Positions 8,090 through 16,607 are shown, numbered from the stretch's first letter. The stretch: DNA of 40,610 nt from an uncultured Ectothiorhodospiraceae bacterium (GCA_945787715.1 CALZJE010000026.1:1-40610); one strand, 5' to 3'. The notes: generated by a model from the sequence alone, not told the origin. A program made the numbers and translations.

Positions 8090-10189
8090 ATGATGAAAGC
8101 GGCACTGAAAGAAGAGCAATTTCTAATTTTTCGAGTGGGTCTGGTTGCCTGCTGCGTACCAATAGAATCAATTGATTCTGTTGTACGTGCGCAATCCCAG
8201 GAGTTACATCATTTCCCTAATCAAGCAAGCTATATCAGCGGTGTGATTCAACATCGAGGTAAAGCCATATCTATTGTCAATCTTTTTCAAAAATTTGCTC
8301 AAACTCCTCCTCGGGATGAACCGGGTGATTATATTCTGTCTCATACCAAATTTGGCCTTGTCGGATTTTGGGTTAACGAAGTACTTGAAATTATTAATAC
8401 CAATGATGAAGACTGGGGTGCTTCTCCAAAGTTTCTTGGCGAGAACATATTTCATCAAACGCTACTGTGGCACGACAAACTAATTCTAAAGACTGAATTT
8501 GATTGCTTAATTGCGATGAATGATTCCGAGCGCTTACATGAGTGGGCAATTCAAAACAACTCAGATTTGTTCACGCAGCCAGCGGCAAATTCAACCTTCG
8601 AAGAGTTGGAAGACTCTCAAAATATTGATCACAATGAATCTGTGATTCCGGATCAAAGCGATATTGTTTTTCAACATTCTCAGCCAGTAGTAGTTTCTAC
8701 AGCAAACGAGTTGCCCAGTATATCGACAGAAATTAATAACGATATTGAAGTGGTGGAAACAGAACCTGACACAAACTTTGAAAGCGCATTGCCGACTATT
8801 GGACAAGAGTCAGAAGTTCAAACTCCGCTATCGAGTGTTGAATTAGCAGTTTTGAATATAGAAGAGACAGACATAATCAGCTCAGCAATTGAGGACAAAA
8901 GTTCTTTCGCAGAGACAATGCCTGTTAATGAAGCAGTGGTTGGCAATGAAACAGCGGTTGCTAATGAAAAAGTGGTGAACAGTCAGCCGATTAACAACAG
9001 CTCAAAAATTGATTCGAAGCTGGATATAGCTGAAGAAACAACGGCTGCTCCAGGCTCTGCACAATTTATGGCAGGCAGCGATGTCGTCAACGATGTCGTC
9101 AGCGATATTGGTGTGACAGTTCCTAATACTTCCATGATTGGCGAACAACTCACCAAGACTAAGCCGTTAATATCGGCCAATAACGATATTACACCGTCCA
9201 AATCAGTAAGTGAAAATTCCCATTCAACAACGGAAAAAATATCACAGCAAATAAACCACGACGAAGACTCCTTTCATGAAAGTGCTTTTGCCGAGGTAGA
9301 AAAGCTAGTTACTGATGATGAAAAATCCAGTGCGGAAGTTATTGAACAAACGTCTGACTCTGATATAGAAACGACTATTCCATCAGAGCAACAAAATCTG
9401 CCAGATATTAAAACGACTGACAAACATGTAATCGTTGACGTTGAAAAAAATGAGATCAAAGAGGGTAGTAACGAAGAACCCTCATCGATGAGTGAATTTA
9501 AAACAAACGATAGCATAGATAATGCTATTAATGACTATATTGCAAAAACCGAAAGTGGTTTTCAGGACACAAACAATAATGATTCAATAACTGAAGACTT
9601 TGATGCGGAAATTGAAGCGCAAATGGCTGAAAAGCGCGAAGCATCGATTCATAAAGTTATCAACCGAATAGAGAAGAATAATCCTAAAGATTCTGCTGTT
9701 AATCGATTCCGCCTCATTGCGAGTGTTATAGTTGCAGCGTCTGCTGTTTTTTTCGTTCAACATTATTACATGAATGGCGATGGTACATTATCTTCTGACT
9801 CACGTACCATTGAATTGCTAGCAGATAACAAACTTGAATCTGTACCAAACAGCCAATCAATTTTAAACACGGTAGAAAGTAATGTTACCAGTAGCACTGA
9901 TAACGACAGCAGTGAAGAAAACCCAATATTACTAATAAACTCTATACCAAAATCACAAAGTGTTCGGCAATCAACAATGCCGGAACCAATTTTTCCTTGG
10001 CGCAAACATGTTGTTAATAAGGGAGATACACTTTGGGATCTTTCTGAATACTATTTGAAAAATCCTTTCCGATATCCTGAGTTGGCTCGCTGGAGCAATA
10101 TTAAAAATCCAGATCTCATTTATCCAGGTGATGAAGTGAAATATCAGGATGATCAGGGTGTTGAAGTACAGTCGTATAGAAAACAGTAA
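8090..10189 (+). CDS. CheW-like / transmembrane / LysM fusion protein
   Basis: 699 residues. Order: N-terminal CheW-like domain at about 9-143 (FLIFRVGLVACCVPIESIDSVVR, ISGVIQHRGKAISIVNLF, then FGLVGFWVNEVLEI); a very acidic, Ser/Thr/Asn/Glu-rich, low-complexity linker at about 145-530; one TM helix at about 540-560 (RLIASVIVAASAVFFVQHYYM); a polar stretch; and a C-terminal LysM domain at about 637-685 with GDTLWDLSEYYL and NPDLIYPGDEV. The likely topology is CheW in the cytoplasm and LysM in the periplasm. Known: CheW couples receptors to CheA, and LysM binds peptidoglycan. Inference: it could tether a chemosensory complex to the cell wall. No cheA or receptor gene is in the window. FimV also joins LysM, TM and a cytoplasmic domain, but in the opposite order and without CheW. 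Confidence 0.8.
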   Translation: MMKAALKEEQFLIFRVGLVACCVPIESIDSVVRAQSQELHHFPNQASYISGVIQHRGKAISIVNLFQKFAQTPPRDEPGDYILSHTKFGLVGFWVNEVLEIINTNDEDWGASPKFLGENIFHQTLLWHDKLILKTEFDCLIAMNDSERLHEWAIQNNSDLFTQPAANSTFEELEDSQNIDHNESVIPDQSDIVFQHSQPVVVSTANELPSISTEINNDIEVVETEPDTNFESALPTIGQESEVQTPLSSVELAVLNIEETDIISSAIEDKSSFAETMPVNEAVVGNETAVANEKVVNSQPINNSSKIDSKLDIAEETTAAPGSAQFMAGSDVVNDVVSDIGVTVPNTSMIGEQLTKTKPLISANNDITPSKSVSENSHSTTEKISQQINHDEDSFHESAFAEVEKLVTDDEKSSAEVIEQTSDSDIETTIPSEQQNLPDIKTTDKHVIVDVEKNEIKEGSNEEPSSMSEFKTNDSIDNAINDYIAKTESGFQDTNNNDSITEDFDAEIEAQMAEKREASIHKVINRIEKNNPKDSAVNRFRLIASVIVAASAVFFVQHYYMNGDGTLSSDSRTIELLADNKLESVPNSQSILNTVESNVTSSTDNDSSEENPILLINSIPKSQSVRQSTMPEPIFPWRKHVVNKGDTLWDLSEYYLKNPFRYPELARWSNIKNPDLIYPGDEVKYQDDQGVEVQSYRKQ

Positions 10190-10222
10190 CATCATCCTGG
10201 AAATAGGGATCAACTGTTTTCT

Positions 10223-11179
10223 CTAGGATTGTGTCACCAAGTTTCTTTCCTCTCCCTGTATAAACGCTTTAATATTCTTTTCAATCTCATCAACCAAATT
10301 CTGCCGTGATGTACTACTCGCCCATGCGATATGAGGGGTGATAATTAAATTAGGCAATTTAGCGTTGATCAGGATATTAGCGTTTGGCGGTTCTTTACTA
10401 AGCACATCAAGCGCCGCTCCAGCGATTATTTTTTGCTTTAATGCCTCCAGTAAATCAACCTCATTAACAATTCCCCCTCTTGCCGCATTAATCAAGAAGC
10501 TTGTTGGTTTCATAAGTTTAAATGATTTTTTGTTGATTAAATTGCTCGTTTGTGGAGTTAGTGGACAGTGTAGAGAAACAATATCTGATTGCTGTAAAAG
10601 CGCTGATAAAGAAATTCTCCCGCTAGAATGATGACCACTCAATGATTCCGCAATGAGAATATTAAGACCAAAAGCTTGAGCTGCGTTGGCAACAGCTTTA
10701 CCTAATTCACCATAGCCAATAATTCCCAATGTTTTACCATGTAACTCTGAAATCGAGTAATTGAGTAAGCAGAAATGTTTTGATTTATCCCATTCACCTT
10801 CTGATACTAGATGGTGATAATTGATTAAGTTGTTAGTTAGGGCAAGAATCAGTGAAAATACATGTTGAACAACGGAGTGAGTGGCATAACCCGTGACGTT
10901 ACACACAGGGATGTTTAACTTGCGTGCCGCTGAAATATCAATATTATTGGTGCCAGTGGCAGCAACGCAGATGAGTTTTAATTGACTGGCACTGACCATG
11001 ATTGCTTCGGTGATCTGGACTTTATTAGTAATTATTATGTCCGCGTCTTTAATATGTGCGCAGACATCATCACTGTGTGTCGATTCATATTCCACCCAGG
11101 TTGCAAAGTTTGATTTTAACGAATCAAAATCAACATCACCTCGATCTAAACTACCTTTATCTAGAAAAACACATTTCAT
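10223..11179 (-). CDS. D-2-hydroxyacid dehydrogenase (glycerate/hydroxypyruvate reductase-like)
   Basis: 318 residues, normal for the family. Seen: NAD-binding GIIGYGELGKAV (153-164) and the catalytic set Arg234 (NAARGGIVNE), Glu263 (LSKEPP) and His283 (TPHIAW). The N-terminal substrate region has CVAATGTNNID. Known: these enzymes reduce 2-keto acids to D-2-hydroxy acids with NAD(P)H; HprA-type members act on hydroxypyruvate or glyoxylate. The exact substrate cannot be read from the sequence. The start is 20 bases from the divergent DUF523 start. It ends 33 bases from the end of the CheW-LysM gene without a clear terminator between them. Confidence 0.9.
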   Translation of the reverse strand: MKCVFLDKGSLDRGDVDFDSLKSNFATWVEYESTHSDDVCAHIKDADIIITNKVQITEAIMVSASQLKLICVAATGTNNIDISAARKLNIPVCNVTGYATHSVVQHVFSLILALTNNLINYHHLVSEGEWDKSKHFCLLNYSISELHGKTLGIIGYGELGKAVANAAQAFGLNILIAESLSGHHSSGRISLSALLQQSDIVSLHCPLTPQTSNLINKKSFKLMKPTSFLINAARGGIVNEVDLLEALKQKIIAGAALDVLSKEPPNANILINAKLPNLIITPHIAWASSTSRQNLVDEIEKNIKAFIQGEERNLVTQS

Positions 11180-11187
11180 TTTTTTAG

Positions 11188-11193
11188 TATAAT
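11188..11193 (+). promoter_or_regulatory. possible -10 box (TATAAT) for the DUF523 gene
   Basis: Exact TATAAT seven bases from the ATG at 11200, with no recognisable -35 and no Shine-Dalgarno before the ATG. If used, transcription would start at or next to the start codon, giving a leaderless message. It lies inside the 20-base gap shared with the divergent dehydrogenase gene. Confidence 0.3.
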
Positions 11194-11199
11194 CCGAAA

Positions 11200-11703
11200 A
11201 TGAAAAAATTACAGTGCGCGATAAGCCAATGCCTGTTGGGTGAGAAAGTTCGCTATGATGGGCGAGAAAAGCTCAACACATTTATCACACAAGAACTATC
11301 ACGTAACATAGATTGGCTTCCTATTTGTCCAGAAGTTGAGATAGGACTCCCTGTGCCGCGTCCTCCCATTCATTTAATCAATAGTGAAATAGGAATTCGT
11401 GCAGTTTTTGTTCAAGATGAAAGTCACGACTTAACAGAAACTCTTCGAGGACACGCTAGTAGCATGCAAGAAAAATTATTAAATGTCGACGGCTATATTT
11501 TTAAAGCACGTTCGCCAAGTTGTGGAGTCAGAACCGTACCAGTGCAAGGTGAGAAGTTTTTAACTAATGGTATTTTTGTTGAAGCGGTGAAAAAATTATT
11601 GCCTTGTCTCCCTTTGATTGATGAAGAACAAATTGCTGATAAAAACCTCCGCGTTCAATTTTTTGAATCGATGCTGAGTTATCGTGCTACACGAGAAAAA
11701 TAG
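11200..11703 (+). CDS. DUF523 / TudS-like [4Fe-4S] protein
   Basis: 167 residues, covering the whole DUF523 domain. Seen: the family's three cysteines in their usual settings, ISQCLLGEKVRYDG (Cys11), PICPEVEIGLPVPR (Cys43) and ARSPSCGV (Cys108). Known: DUF523 includes the thiouracil desulfidase TudS, which holds a [4Fe-4S] cluster with three cysteines and removes sulfur from thiolated uracil. Inference: a cytoplasmic Fe-S enzyme of desulfuration or related sulfur chemistry; the actual substrate is unknown. It starts 20 bases from the divergent hydroxyacid dehydrogenase and lacks a clear ribosome site. It appears monocistronic, with about 170 bases to the permease operon. Confidence 0.85.
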   Translation: MKKLQCAISQCLLGEKVRYDGREKLNTFITQELSRNIDWLPICPEVEIGLPVPRPPIHLINSEIGIRAVFVQDESHDLTETLRGHASSMQEKLLNVDGYIFKARSPSCGVRTVPVQGEKFLTNGIFVEAVKKLLPCLPLIDEEQIADKNLRVQFFESMLSYRATREK

Positions 11704-11872
11704 AACAAAATATAGGCGGAAGTCATTTAGAAACAATTTGTTTTCATCTTACGCCTTTGATGAATGGTCAATAAGAAGTAAAATCGGTTGAGTATTTGCA
11801 TCTATACGCATGATCAATAGACTGTTTTCACTTCATTTTTTCTAATAACTAGACTGGAAATCCCAAAACGTA

Positions 11873-12802
11873 ATGCTAAATTATCTCGTCTCTCGCATTA
11901 TCAGTGCGCTGATTGTTATTTTGGGAGTGACTTGTCTTGTTTTTTTATTGATCCATTTTGTTCCCGGTGACCCGGTTGAAATGATGTTGGGTGAATCTGC
12001 TCGCCCAGCAGATCGTGAAGCGCTGCGACAGGCGTTGGGATTAGATCAGCCAGTCTTGACACAACTAACTCAATACTTGAGCCGATTAGTCCAATTCGAT
12101 TTGGGTACTTCGATCCATTATCGCCAGCCCATTAGTGAAATTCTCGCGCAACGTATACCCGCTACTGCGCAGCTCGCCGTTGTTTCAATTGTCGTCGCTC
12201 TTGTAATTGCGTTTCCCTTGGGTGCTATCGCAGCCGTGAGAAAAGGCACGGCGTGGGATCACACTGCGATGGGATTTAGCATGCTAGGGGTATCCATTCC
12301 TAATTTTTGGATGGGACCTTTGCTGATTATGATTTTTTCATTGTGGCTTGGTTTGTTACCAGTCAGTGGAAAAGATGGATTTAACTCGCTCATTCTGCCC
12401 GCAATTACACTTGGTACTGCCATGGCAGCAATTTTAGCAAGGATGATACGCAGCACATTATTAGAAGTCCTTAATGAAGATTACATACGCACAGCTCGCG
12501 CAAAAGGTTTGAGTGAATACCAGGTAATAAGACGTCATGGATTACGTAATGCGCTATTACCAGTAATTACATTAGTTGGTTTGCAATTGGGCACTTTATT
12601 GGGTGGCGCGGTAATCACTGAAACTGTCTTCTCCTGGCCAGGGGTTGGTCAATTAACGATTGAAGCGATTCAGACACGAGACTACCCATTGGTCCAAGCT
12701 TGTGTGTTATTAATTAGCTTGAGCTACGTTGTGGTTAACGTCATAACCGATATTATTTATGCGGCGATTGATCCGAGAATTCGATTGGGAGACGAAGCGT
12801 GA
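11873..12802 (+). CDS. ABC transporter permease, DppB/OppB family
   Basis: 309 residues, the normal DppB length. Seen: first TM helix (ISALIVILGVTCLVFLLIHFVPGDP), then the typical DPVEMMLGESA and ALGLDQP periplasmic stretch, five further TM helices, and the EAA loop ARAKGLSEYQVIRRHGLRNALLPV, which docks on the ATPase. Known: one of the two membrane subunits of a peptide/nickel/opine-type importer. Its stop overlaps the GTG start of the next gene by 4 bases, so the two are translationally coupled. No ATPase or solute-binding protein gene is nearby. The SD before the ATG is weak. Confidence 0.92.
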   Translation: MLNYLVSRIISALIVILGVTCLVFLLIHFVPGDPVEMMLGESARPADREALRQALGLDQPVLTQLTQYLSRLVQFDLGTSIHYRQPISEILAQRIPATAQLAVVSIVVALVIAFPLGAIAAVRKGTAWDHTAMGFSMLGVSIPNFWMGPLLIMIFSLWLGLLPVSGKDGFNSLILPAITLGTAMAAILARMIRSTLLEVLNEDYIRTARAKGLSEYQVIRRHGLRNALLPVITLVGLQLGTLLGGAVITETVFSWPGVGQLTIEAIQTRDYPLVQACVLLISLSYVVVNVITDIIYAAIDPRIRLGDEA

Positions 12803-13599
12803 GCTTAAAAAGTTTTCCACTGTTTATTATTCTCGTTTGGGCGGTGTTCGCTATCTTTGGCCCTTTTATGCCACTGGATCCTGATGCGATAGATTTGCAT
12901 AAAATTTTGCATGGCCCTGACATGGATTCGTTGCTTGGTTATGATGATCTTGGTCGGCCTATTCTTGATCGCATGATTATGGGTGCTCAAACCTCATTCA
13001 TTGTTGCACTTTGGGTAACCTCTATTTCAATGCTAGTGGGTACAACCATCGGTGCTTCTAGTGCTTATTTTGGTGGATGGTTTGATTTGATTATTGTCCG
13101 CGTGATTGATGTGTTTCTCGCAGTGCCGGGGATTTTGCTAGCCATTGCGTTTGCGGGAATTATGGGGCCAGGTATCGAAAATGTCGTTATCGCATTGTCA
13201 ATCGTTGGATGGGTGGGATTTGCACGACTCTCTCGGGCACAAGTGATGGCCTTAAAACATCGCGATCATGTGCAAGCTGCTGTCTCTTTAGGCACAGGAT
13301 CTTTTACAATTATTCGCCGTCATCTACTTCCATTAATTAGTGCACCGCTTATAGTGGAGTCAACATTTAGTATTGCTGGTGTTGTAATCGCAGAAGCTGG
13401 ATTGTCGTTTTTAGGATTAGGCGTACAACCGCCGGATGCATCTTGGGGAAGTATGATTCGCGACGGTACCGCTTATATGCTTGTTGCGCCACATATGGTT
13501 ATCTCACCAGGCATTGCGATGATATTAATTGTGCTTGCGGTAAACTTGTTAGGTGATCGGCTGCGCGATACGTTAGATGTGCGATCAAGAAAACAATAA
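12799..13599 (+). CDS. ABC transporter permease, DppC/OppC family
   Basis: 266 residues, slightly short for DppC because the cytoplasmic N-terminal tail is nearly absent: the protein starts directly with TM1 (LFIILVWAVFAIFGPFMPLDPDAIDL). Seen: LGYDDLGRPILDRMIMGAQTS, typical of DppC, and the EAA loop AAVSLGTGSFTIIRRHLLPLI, where the usual ARAxG is changed to AVSLG. The end has LSFLGLGVQPPDASWG and GDRLRDTLD, both family hallmarks. The start is a GTG overlapping the dppB-like stop. Known: second membrane subunit of a peptide-type importer; it needs two ATPases and a binding protein, which must be encoded elsewhere. Confidence 0.92.
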   Translation: MSLKSFPLFIILVWAVFAIFGPFMPLDPDAIDLHKILHGPDMDSLLGYDDLGRPILDRMIMGAQTSFIVALWVTSISMLVGTTIGASSAYFGGWFDLIIVRVIDVFLAVPGILLAIAFAGIMGPGIENVVIALSIVGWVGFARLSRAQVMALKHRDHVQAAVSLGTGSFTIIRRHLLPLISAPLIVESTFSIAGVVIAEAGLSFLGLGVQPPDASWGSMIRDGTAYMLVAPHMVISPGIAMILIVLAVNLLGDRLRDTLDVRSRKQ

Positions 13600-13638
13600 G
13601 AGAGCTTTGTACGAATTATAGTCTACGCCTATTAGCAG

Positions 13639-13672
13639 AATATATGAATCGTACGAATATATGAATCATACA
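13639..13672 (+). repeat. 17-bp tandem repeat, two copies, upstream of nagZ
   Basis: AATATATGAATCGTACG at 13639-13655 and AATATATGAATCATACA at 13656-13672, 15 of 17 positions identical and directly adjacent. The pair ends just before the nagZ start, and CTTTGTA at about 13605 is mirrored by TACAAAG at 13669-13675. It could be an operator or a chance duplication. Confidence 0.55.
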
Positions 13673-13685
13673 AAGGTCTCTACAA

Positions 13686-14750
13686 ATGAAATACAAAGGA
13701 CAAAAAGGTAATATGACCATCGGACCATTAATGATCGATCTGGAAGGCGAAGTCCTCACAGATGAAGAGAAAGAATTAATTAAACATCCACTTGTTGGTG
13801 GAATTATATTCTTCGCACGAAATTATTCTTCACCTGAACAAATTACTGAGCTTGTGAAATCCATTCACGACAATACATCAAATACGATTATTACATGTGT
13901 CGATCAAGAGGGTGGTCGAGTTCAACGGTTTAAAGATGGCTTTACGCTGCTGCCACCATTGCGACCGCTGGGGAAAATCTACGATGCCTCCAATGCCGAA
14001 GGTATGGCTATCGCTAAAGCGATGGGCTGGTTAATGGCAAGCGAAGTTATTTCGGTGGGTGTGGATTTCAGTTTTGCACCAGTACTCGATCTGGATTATG
14101 AAAAAAGTGAAGTCATCGGCGATCGAGCATTTCATTCGGATGGCAATGCTGTCAGTCAAATTGCGCGAGCTTATATTCAAGGCATGGAAGAAGCGGGCAT
14201 GGCTAGCGTAGGAAAACACTTTCCTGGTCATGGTGCAGTTGTTGCAGATTCTCATTTAGAGCTTCCTGTGGATGATCGCTCAATTTCAGAGATTATGGAC
14301 AAAGATATGATCCCGTTTCAAGAGCTCATCGCAATAAACGCGCTTCAAGGCATCATGCCCGCTCATGTGGTTTATTCCCATCAAGACAGTAAACCAGCGG
14401 GTTTTTCAAAAACCTGGTTGCAGCAGATTTTACGTAATCGGCTCAATTTCCGAGGCGCAATTTTTAGCGATGATCTCAATATGGCAGCAGCAGGAATGGC
14501 AGGCAGTTTTGTCGAAAGGGCAAATCTCGCTTTAGAAGCAGGGTGCGATATGGTTTTGGTTTGTAATAATCGCGAGGGTGCTGTTGAGGTTATTGAACAA
14601 CTTGCATGGCAGCAAAGTGAAGAATCGGCTCAGAGATTGATGAAGATGAAAACCCAAGCAAAACAAACTAGGCAAGATTTGATGGAAACAGAAAAATGGA
14701 AAATTGCAGTCGCTGCTTGTGAACAGCTTTCGAACGATTTTCAGAGCTAA
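13686..14750 (+). CDS. nagZ: beta-N-acetylhexosaminidase NagZ (GH3)
   Basis: 354 residues. Seen: GPLMIDLEGEVLTDEEKELIKHPLVGGIIFFARNY, very close to the NagZ N-terminus; CVDQEGGRVQRF; the GH3 loop KHFPGHG (177-183) followed by ADSH (187-190), the Asp/His acid-base pair of NagZ; and the nucleophile motif FSDDLNM (Asp262). Known: NagZ removes GlcNAc from 1,6-anhydro-MurNAc peptides in the cytoplasm during peptidoglycan recycling and affects AmpC induction in some species. The start is uncertain: the ATG at 13713 (MTIGPLMID), with AAAAAGG just upstream, fits the E. coli start better, while 13686 adds nine residues and also has AAAGG upstream. The DsrE-like gene follows after 15 bases. Confidence 0.95.
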   Translation: MKYKGQKGNMTIGPLMIDLEGEVLTDEEKELIKHPLVGGIIFFARNYSSPEQITELVKSIHDNTSNTIITCVDQEGGRVQRFKDGFTLLPPLRPLGKIYDASNAEGMAIAKAMGWLMASEVISVGVDFSFAPVLDLDYEKSEVIGDRAFHSDGNAVSQIARAYIQGMEEAGMASVGKHFPGHGAVVADSHLELPVDDRSISEIMDKDMIPFQELIAINALQGIMPAHVVYSHQDSKPAGFSKTWLQQILRNRLNFRGAIFSDDLNMAAAGMAGSFVERANLALEAGCDMVLVCNNREGAVEVIEQLAWQQSEESAQRLMKMKTQAKQTRQDLMETEKWKIAVAACEQLSNDFQS

Positions 14751-14765
14751 TAAGGGAGAACAAGA

Positions 14766-15134
14766 GTGGCTGATAAATTAATGATTATTATGCTAAATAC
14801 TGACCTAGCTAATCCATCAGAGTTGGCTGCCCCGTTTTTGCAAGCAACGGTTGCCGCCGCCATGGAATTTGAAGTCGAGATTATTTTCACAGGCCGAGCG
14901 GGTGAGTTAGCGAAAACAGGTGTTGCCGAAAAACTCTATATTGAGGAAAAGGCGGGGAAAACGGTTTATGAAATCATGAAAGACGCGCTCGAAGCTGGCG
15001 TGATATTCAAAATATGCACAAGTACGCTCGATATTTGGGGAGAAGATCTTGTACCTGAAATCTCTGAGACAGTGGGTGACGCATATATCATTAGCGAAGC
15101 GATGGATGATGATACGGTGACTTTTACTTACTAA
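14766..15134 (+). CDS. DsrE/DsrF-like family small protein
   Basis: 122 residues. Seen: the DsrE-fold pattern KLMIIMLNTDLANP, ATVAAAMEFEVEIIFTGRAGEL, GVIFKICTSTLDIWG and AYIISEAM, with one cysteine, Cys84, at the position where sulfur-carrier DsrE/TusD proteins often have their reactive Cys. The GTG start has GGGAG about 9 bases upstream. Known: some members (DsrE, TusD) relay persulfide sulfur; many stand-alone members have no assigned function. It follows nagZ by 15 bases and is probably in its operon, although that context does not suggest sulfur relay. Whether Cys84 carries sulfur is inference. Confidence 0.75.
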   Translation: MADKLMIIMLNTDLANPSELAAPFLQATVAAAMEFEVEIIFTGRAGELAKTGVAEKLYIEEKAGKTVYEIMKDALEAGVIFKICTSTLDIWGEDLVPEISETVGDAYIISEAMDDDTVTFTY

Positions 15135-15313
15135 TTTTACCGTATAGTGTAAGTACTCTATGAGTATAATTCAATATTAATCAAAGAGGTATAGCTGGTT
15201 TTTAAATAAGTACAAAGCCGGTTTAGAGTATTTGCTCAAATAAGAAATCAGCTGCAACAATAAAAATTGGATATTTTTTGATGTTTTTTGAAGTTTTTAA
15301 GGAGTTTTAAGCA

Positions 15314-15874
15314 ATGGCAATAACTGCCCAAGAGGCACAAGCAGTATTCTCACGAGCCGACTGCCTGTTTGATAACCAAGCCGTGCAAGCAGCCATCGAT
15401 AAAATGGCAAATAATATTGGTGACGCATTAGCTGATAAAGATCCCCTAGTTATTTGTGTCATGAGTGGTGGGCTTATCGCCACGAGCGAGTTAATGAAGC
15501 GGTTTACCTTCTCACTTGAACTCGATTATGCCCACGCGTCAAGATATGGCAATGCCACTGTTGGAGATACTCTCCACTGGTATGTAAAACCGCACAAAAC
15601 GCTAAAAAATCGAACCTTGCTAATCGTTGACGATATCCTAGATGTTGGCCAAACACTCCATGAAATTGTTGAATATTGTAAAGCTGAGGGTGCAAAAACG
15701 GTATATACCGCTGCACTGGTAGATAAGCTGCATAATAGAAAGCAGGGCTTGTTAAAAGCCGATTTCACCGGATTAGAAGTGCCCGACCGCTACGTATTTG
15801 GATACGGAATGGATTACAAAAACTATTTAAGAAATGCCTCTGGCATTTATGCAGCGAGTAAAGAAGATGAATAA
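15314..15874 (+). CDS. hpt: hypoxanthine-guanine phosphoribosyltransferase
   Basis: 186 residues. Seen: CVMSGGLIATSELMKRF near the N-terminus, the PRPP-binding motif LLIVDDILDVGQTL (103-116) with its acidic pair, and the base-binding end VPDRYVFGYGMDY. Known: it transfers ribose-5-phosphate from PRPP to hypoxanthine or guanine to give IMP or GMP. A strong AAGGAG lies about 10 bases before the ATG, and a 179-base gap separates it from the DsrE gene, so it may have its own promoter. Its last 8 bases overlap the start of the S-methylthioinosine phosphorylase gene, whose product releases hypoxanthine, the substrate of this enzyme. Confidence 0.93.
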   Translation: MAITAQEAQAVFSRADCLFDNQAVQAAIDKMANNIGDALADKDPLVICVMSGGLIATSELMKRFTFSLELDYAHASRYGNATVGDTLHWYVKPHKTLKNRTLLIVDDILDVGQTLHEIVEYCKAEGAKTVYTAALVDKLHNRKQGLLKADFTGLEVPDRYVFGYGMDYKNYLRNASGIYAASKEDE

Positions 15875-16607
15875 ATTAGCAATTATTGGCGGAACGGGAT
15901 TATCCACCATGGAAAACCTTGAAATTATTCGACGAGAAATCGTACAAACGCCCTATGGAGAACCCTCAGCACCATTGGCCTATGGAAAAATTGGCAACTG
16001 CGATGTGATTTTTTTACCAAGACACGGCTATGGACACACCTTGCCACCGCATAAAATCAATTACCGGGCGAACATCCATGCATTAAAAGATGCCGGAGCA
16101 ACTCACGTGTTGGCCATCGCAGCGGTGGGTGGAATCCATAGTGATATGGGTGCCAAACGCATTGTTTTACCGGATCAAATTATTGATTATACCCACAGCC
16201 GAATAAATACCTATTTTGAAGAAAGCCTGACACATGTTACCCACATTGATTTCAGTTACCCCTATAGTGAATATGTCAGAAATAAGATTATTGCGGCGAG
16301 TAAGAAACTCAAAATTGATATCGCTACCAAAGCAACCTATGCAGCTACCCAAGGCCCACGTTTAGAAACAGCCGCTGAGATCGCAAAGCTTGAAAAAGAT
16401 GGTTGCGATATTGTGGGAATGACTGGAATGCCTGAAGCTTGTTTAGCACGTGAGCTAGGCTTGGAATACGCGTGTTTGGCGGTTGTTGCAAATCTTGCTG
16501 CTGGTAAAAGCGATGAAGAATTGACCATGGAAATGATTAAAGCGAATTTGAAAGAAGGTATGGAGAATACGCAAAAAATCGTGGCGGAAGTGATCGCTAA
16601 AATGTAG
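15867..16607 (+). CDS. S-methyl-5'-thioinosine phosphorylase (MTAP/PNP family)
   Basis: 246 residues from the ATG at 15867 (MNKLAIIGGTG), which overlaps the hpt stop by 8 bases. An in-frame start at 15834 is possible but would add 11 residues before the first strand. Seen: LAIIGGTGL phosphate loop, FLPRHGYGH, YAATQGPRLETAAEI, and DIVGMTGMPEACLARELGLEYACLAVVANLAAG. The Asn at 209 stands where adenosine-type MTAPs have Asp, which favours a 6-oxopurine substrate. Known: the Pseudomonas homologue next to nagZ phosphorolyses S-methylthioinosine to hypoxanthine and methylthioribose-1-phosphate. Inference: the same reaction here, paired with hpt. Confidence 0.88.
   Translation: MNKLAIIGGTGLSTMENLEIIRREIVQTPYGEPSAPLAYGKIGNCDVIFLPRHGYGHTLPPHKINYRANIHALKDAGATHVLAIAAVGGIHSDMGAKRIVLPDQIIDYTHSRINTYFEESLTHVTHIDFSYPYSEYVRNKIIAASKKLKIDIATKATYAATQGPRLETAAEIAKLEKDGCDIVGMTGMPEACLARELGLEYACLAVVANLAAGKSDEELTMEMIKANLKEGMENTQKIVAEVIAKM

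Noticed and set aside
13686-13712. Extra nine residues at the NagZ N-terminus as an added functional segment
   Set aside because: More simply a start-site question: the ATG at 13713 has a good ribosome site and matches the E. coli start.
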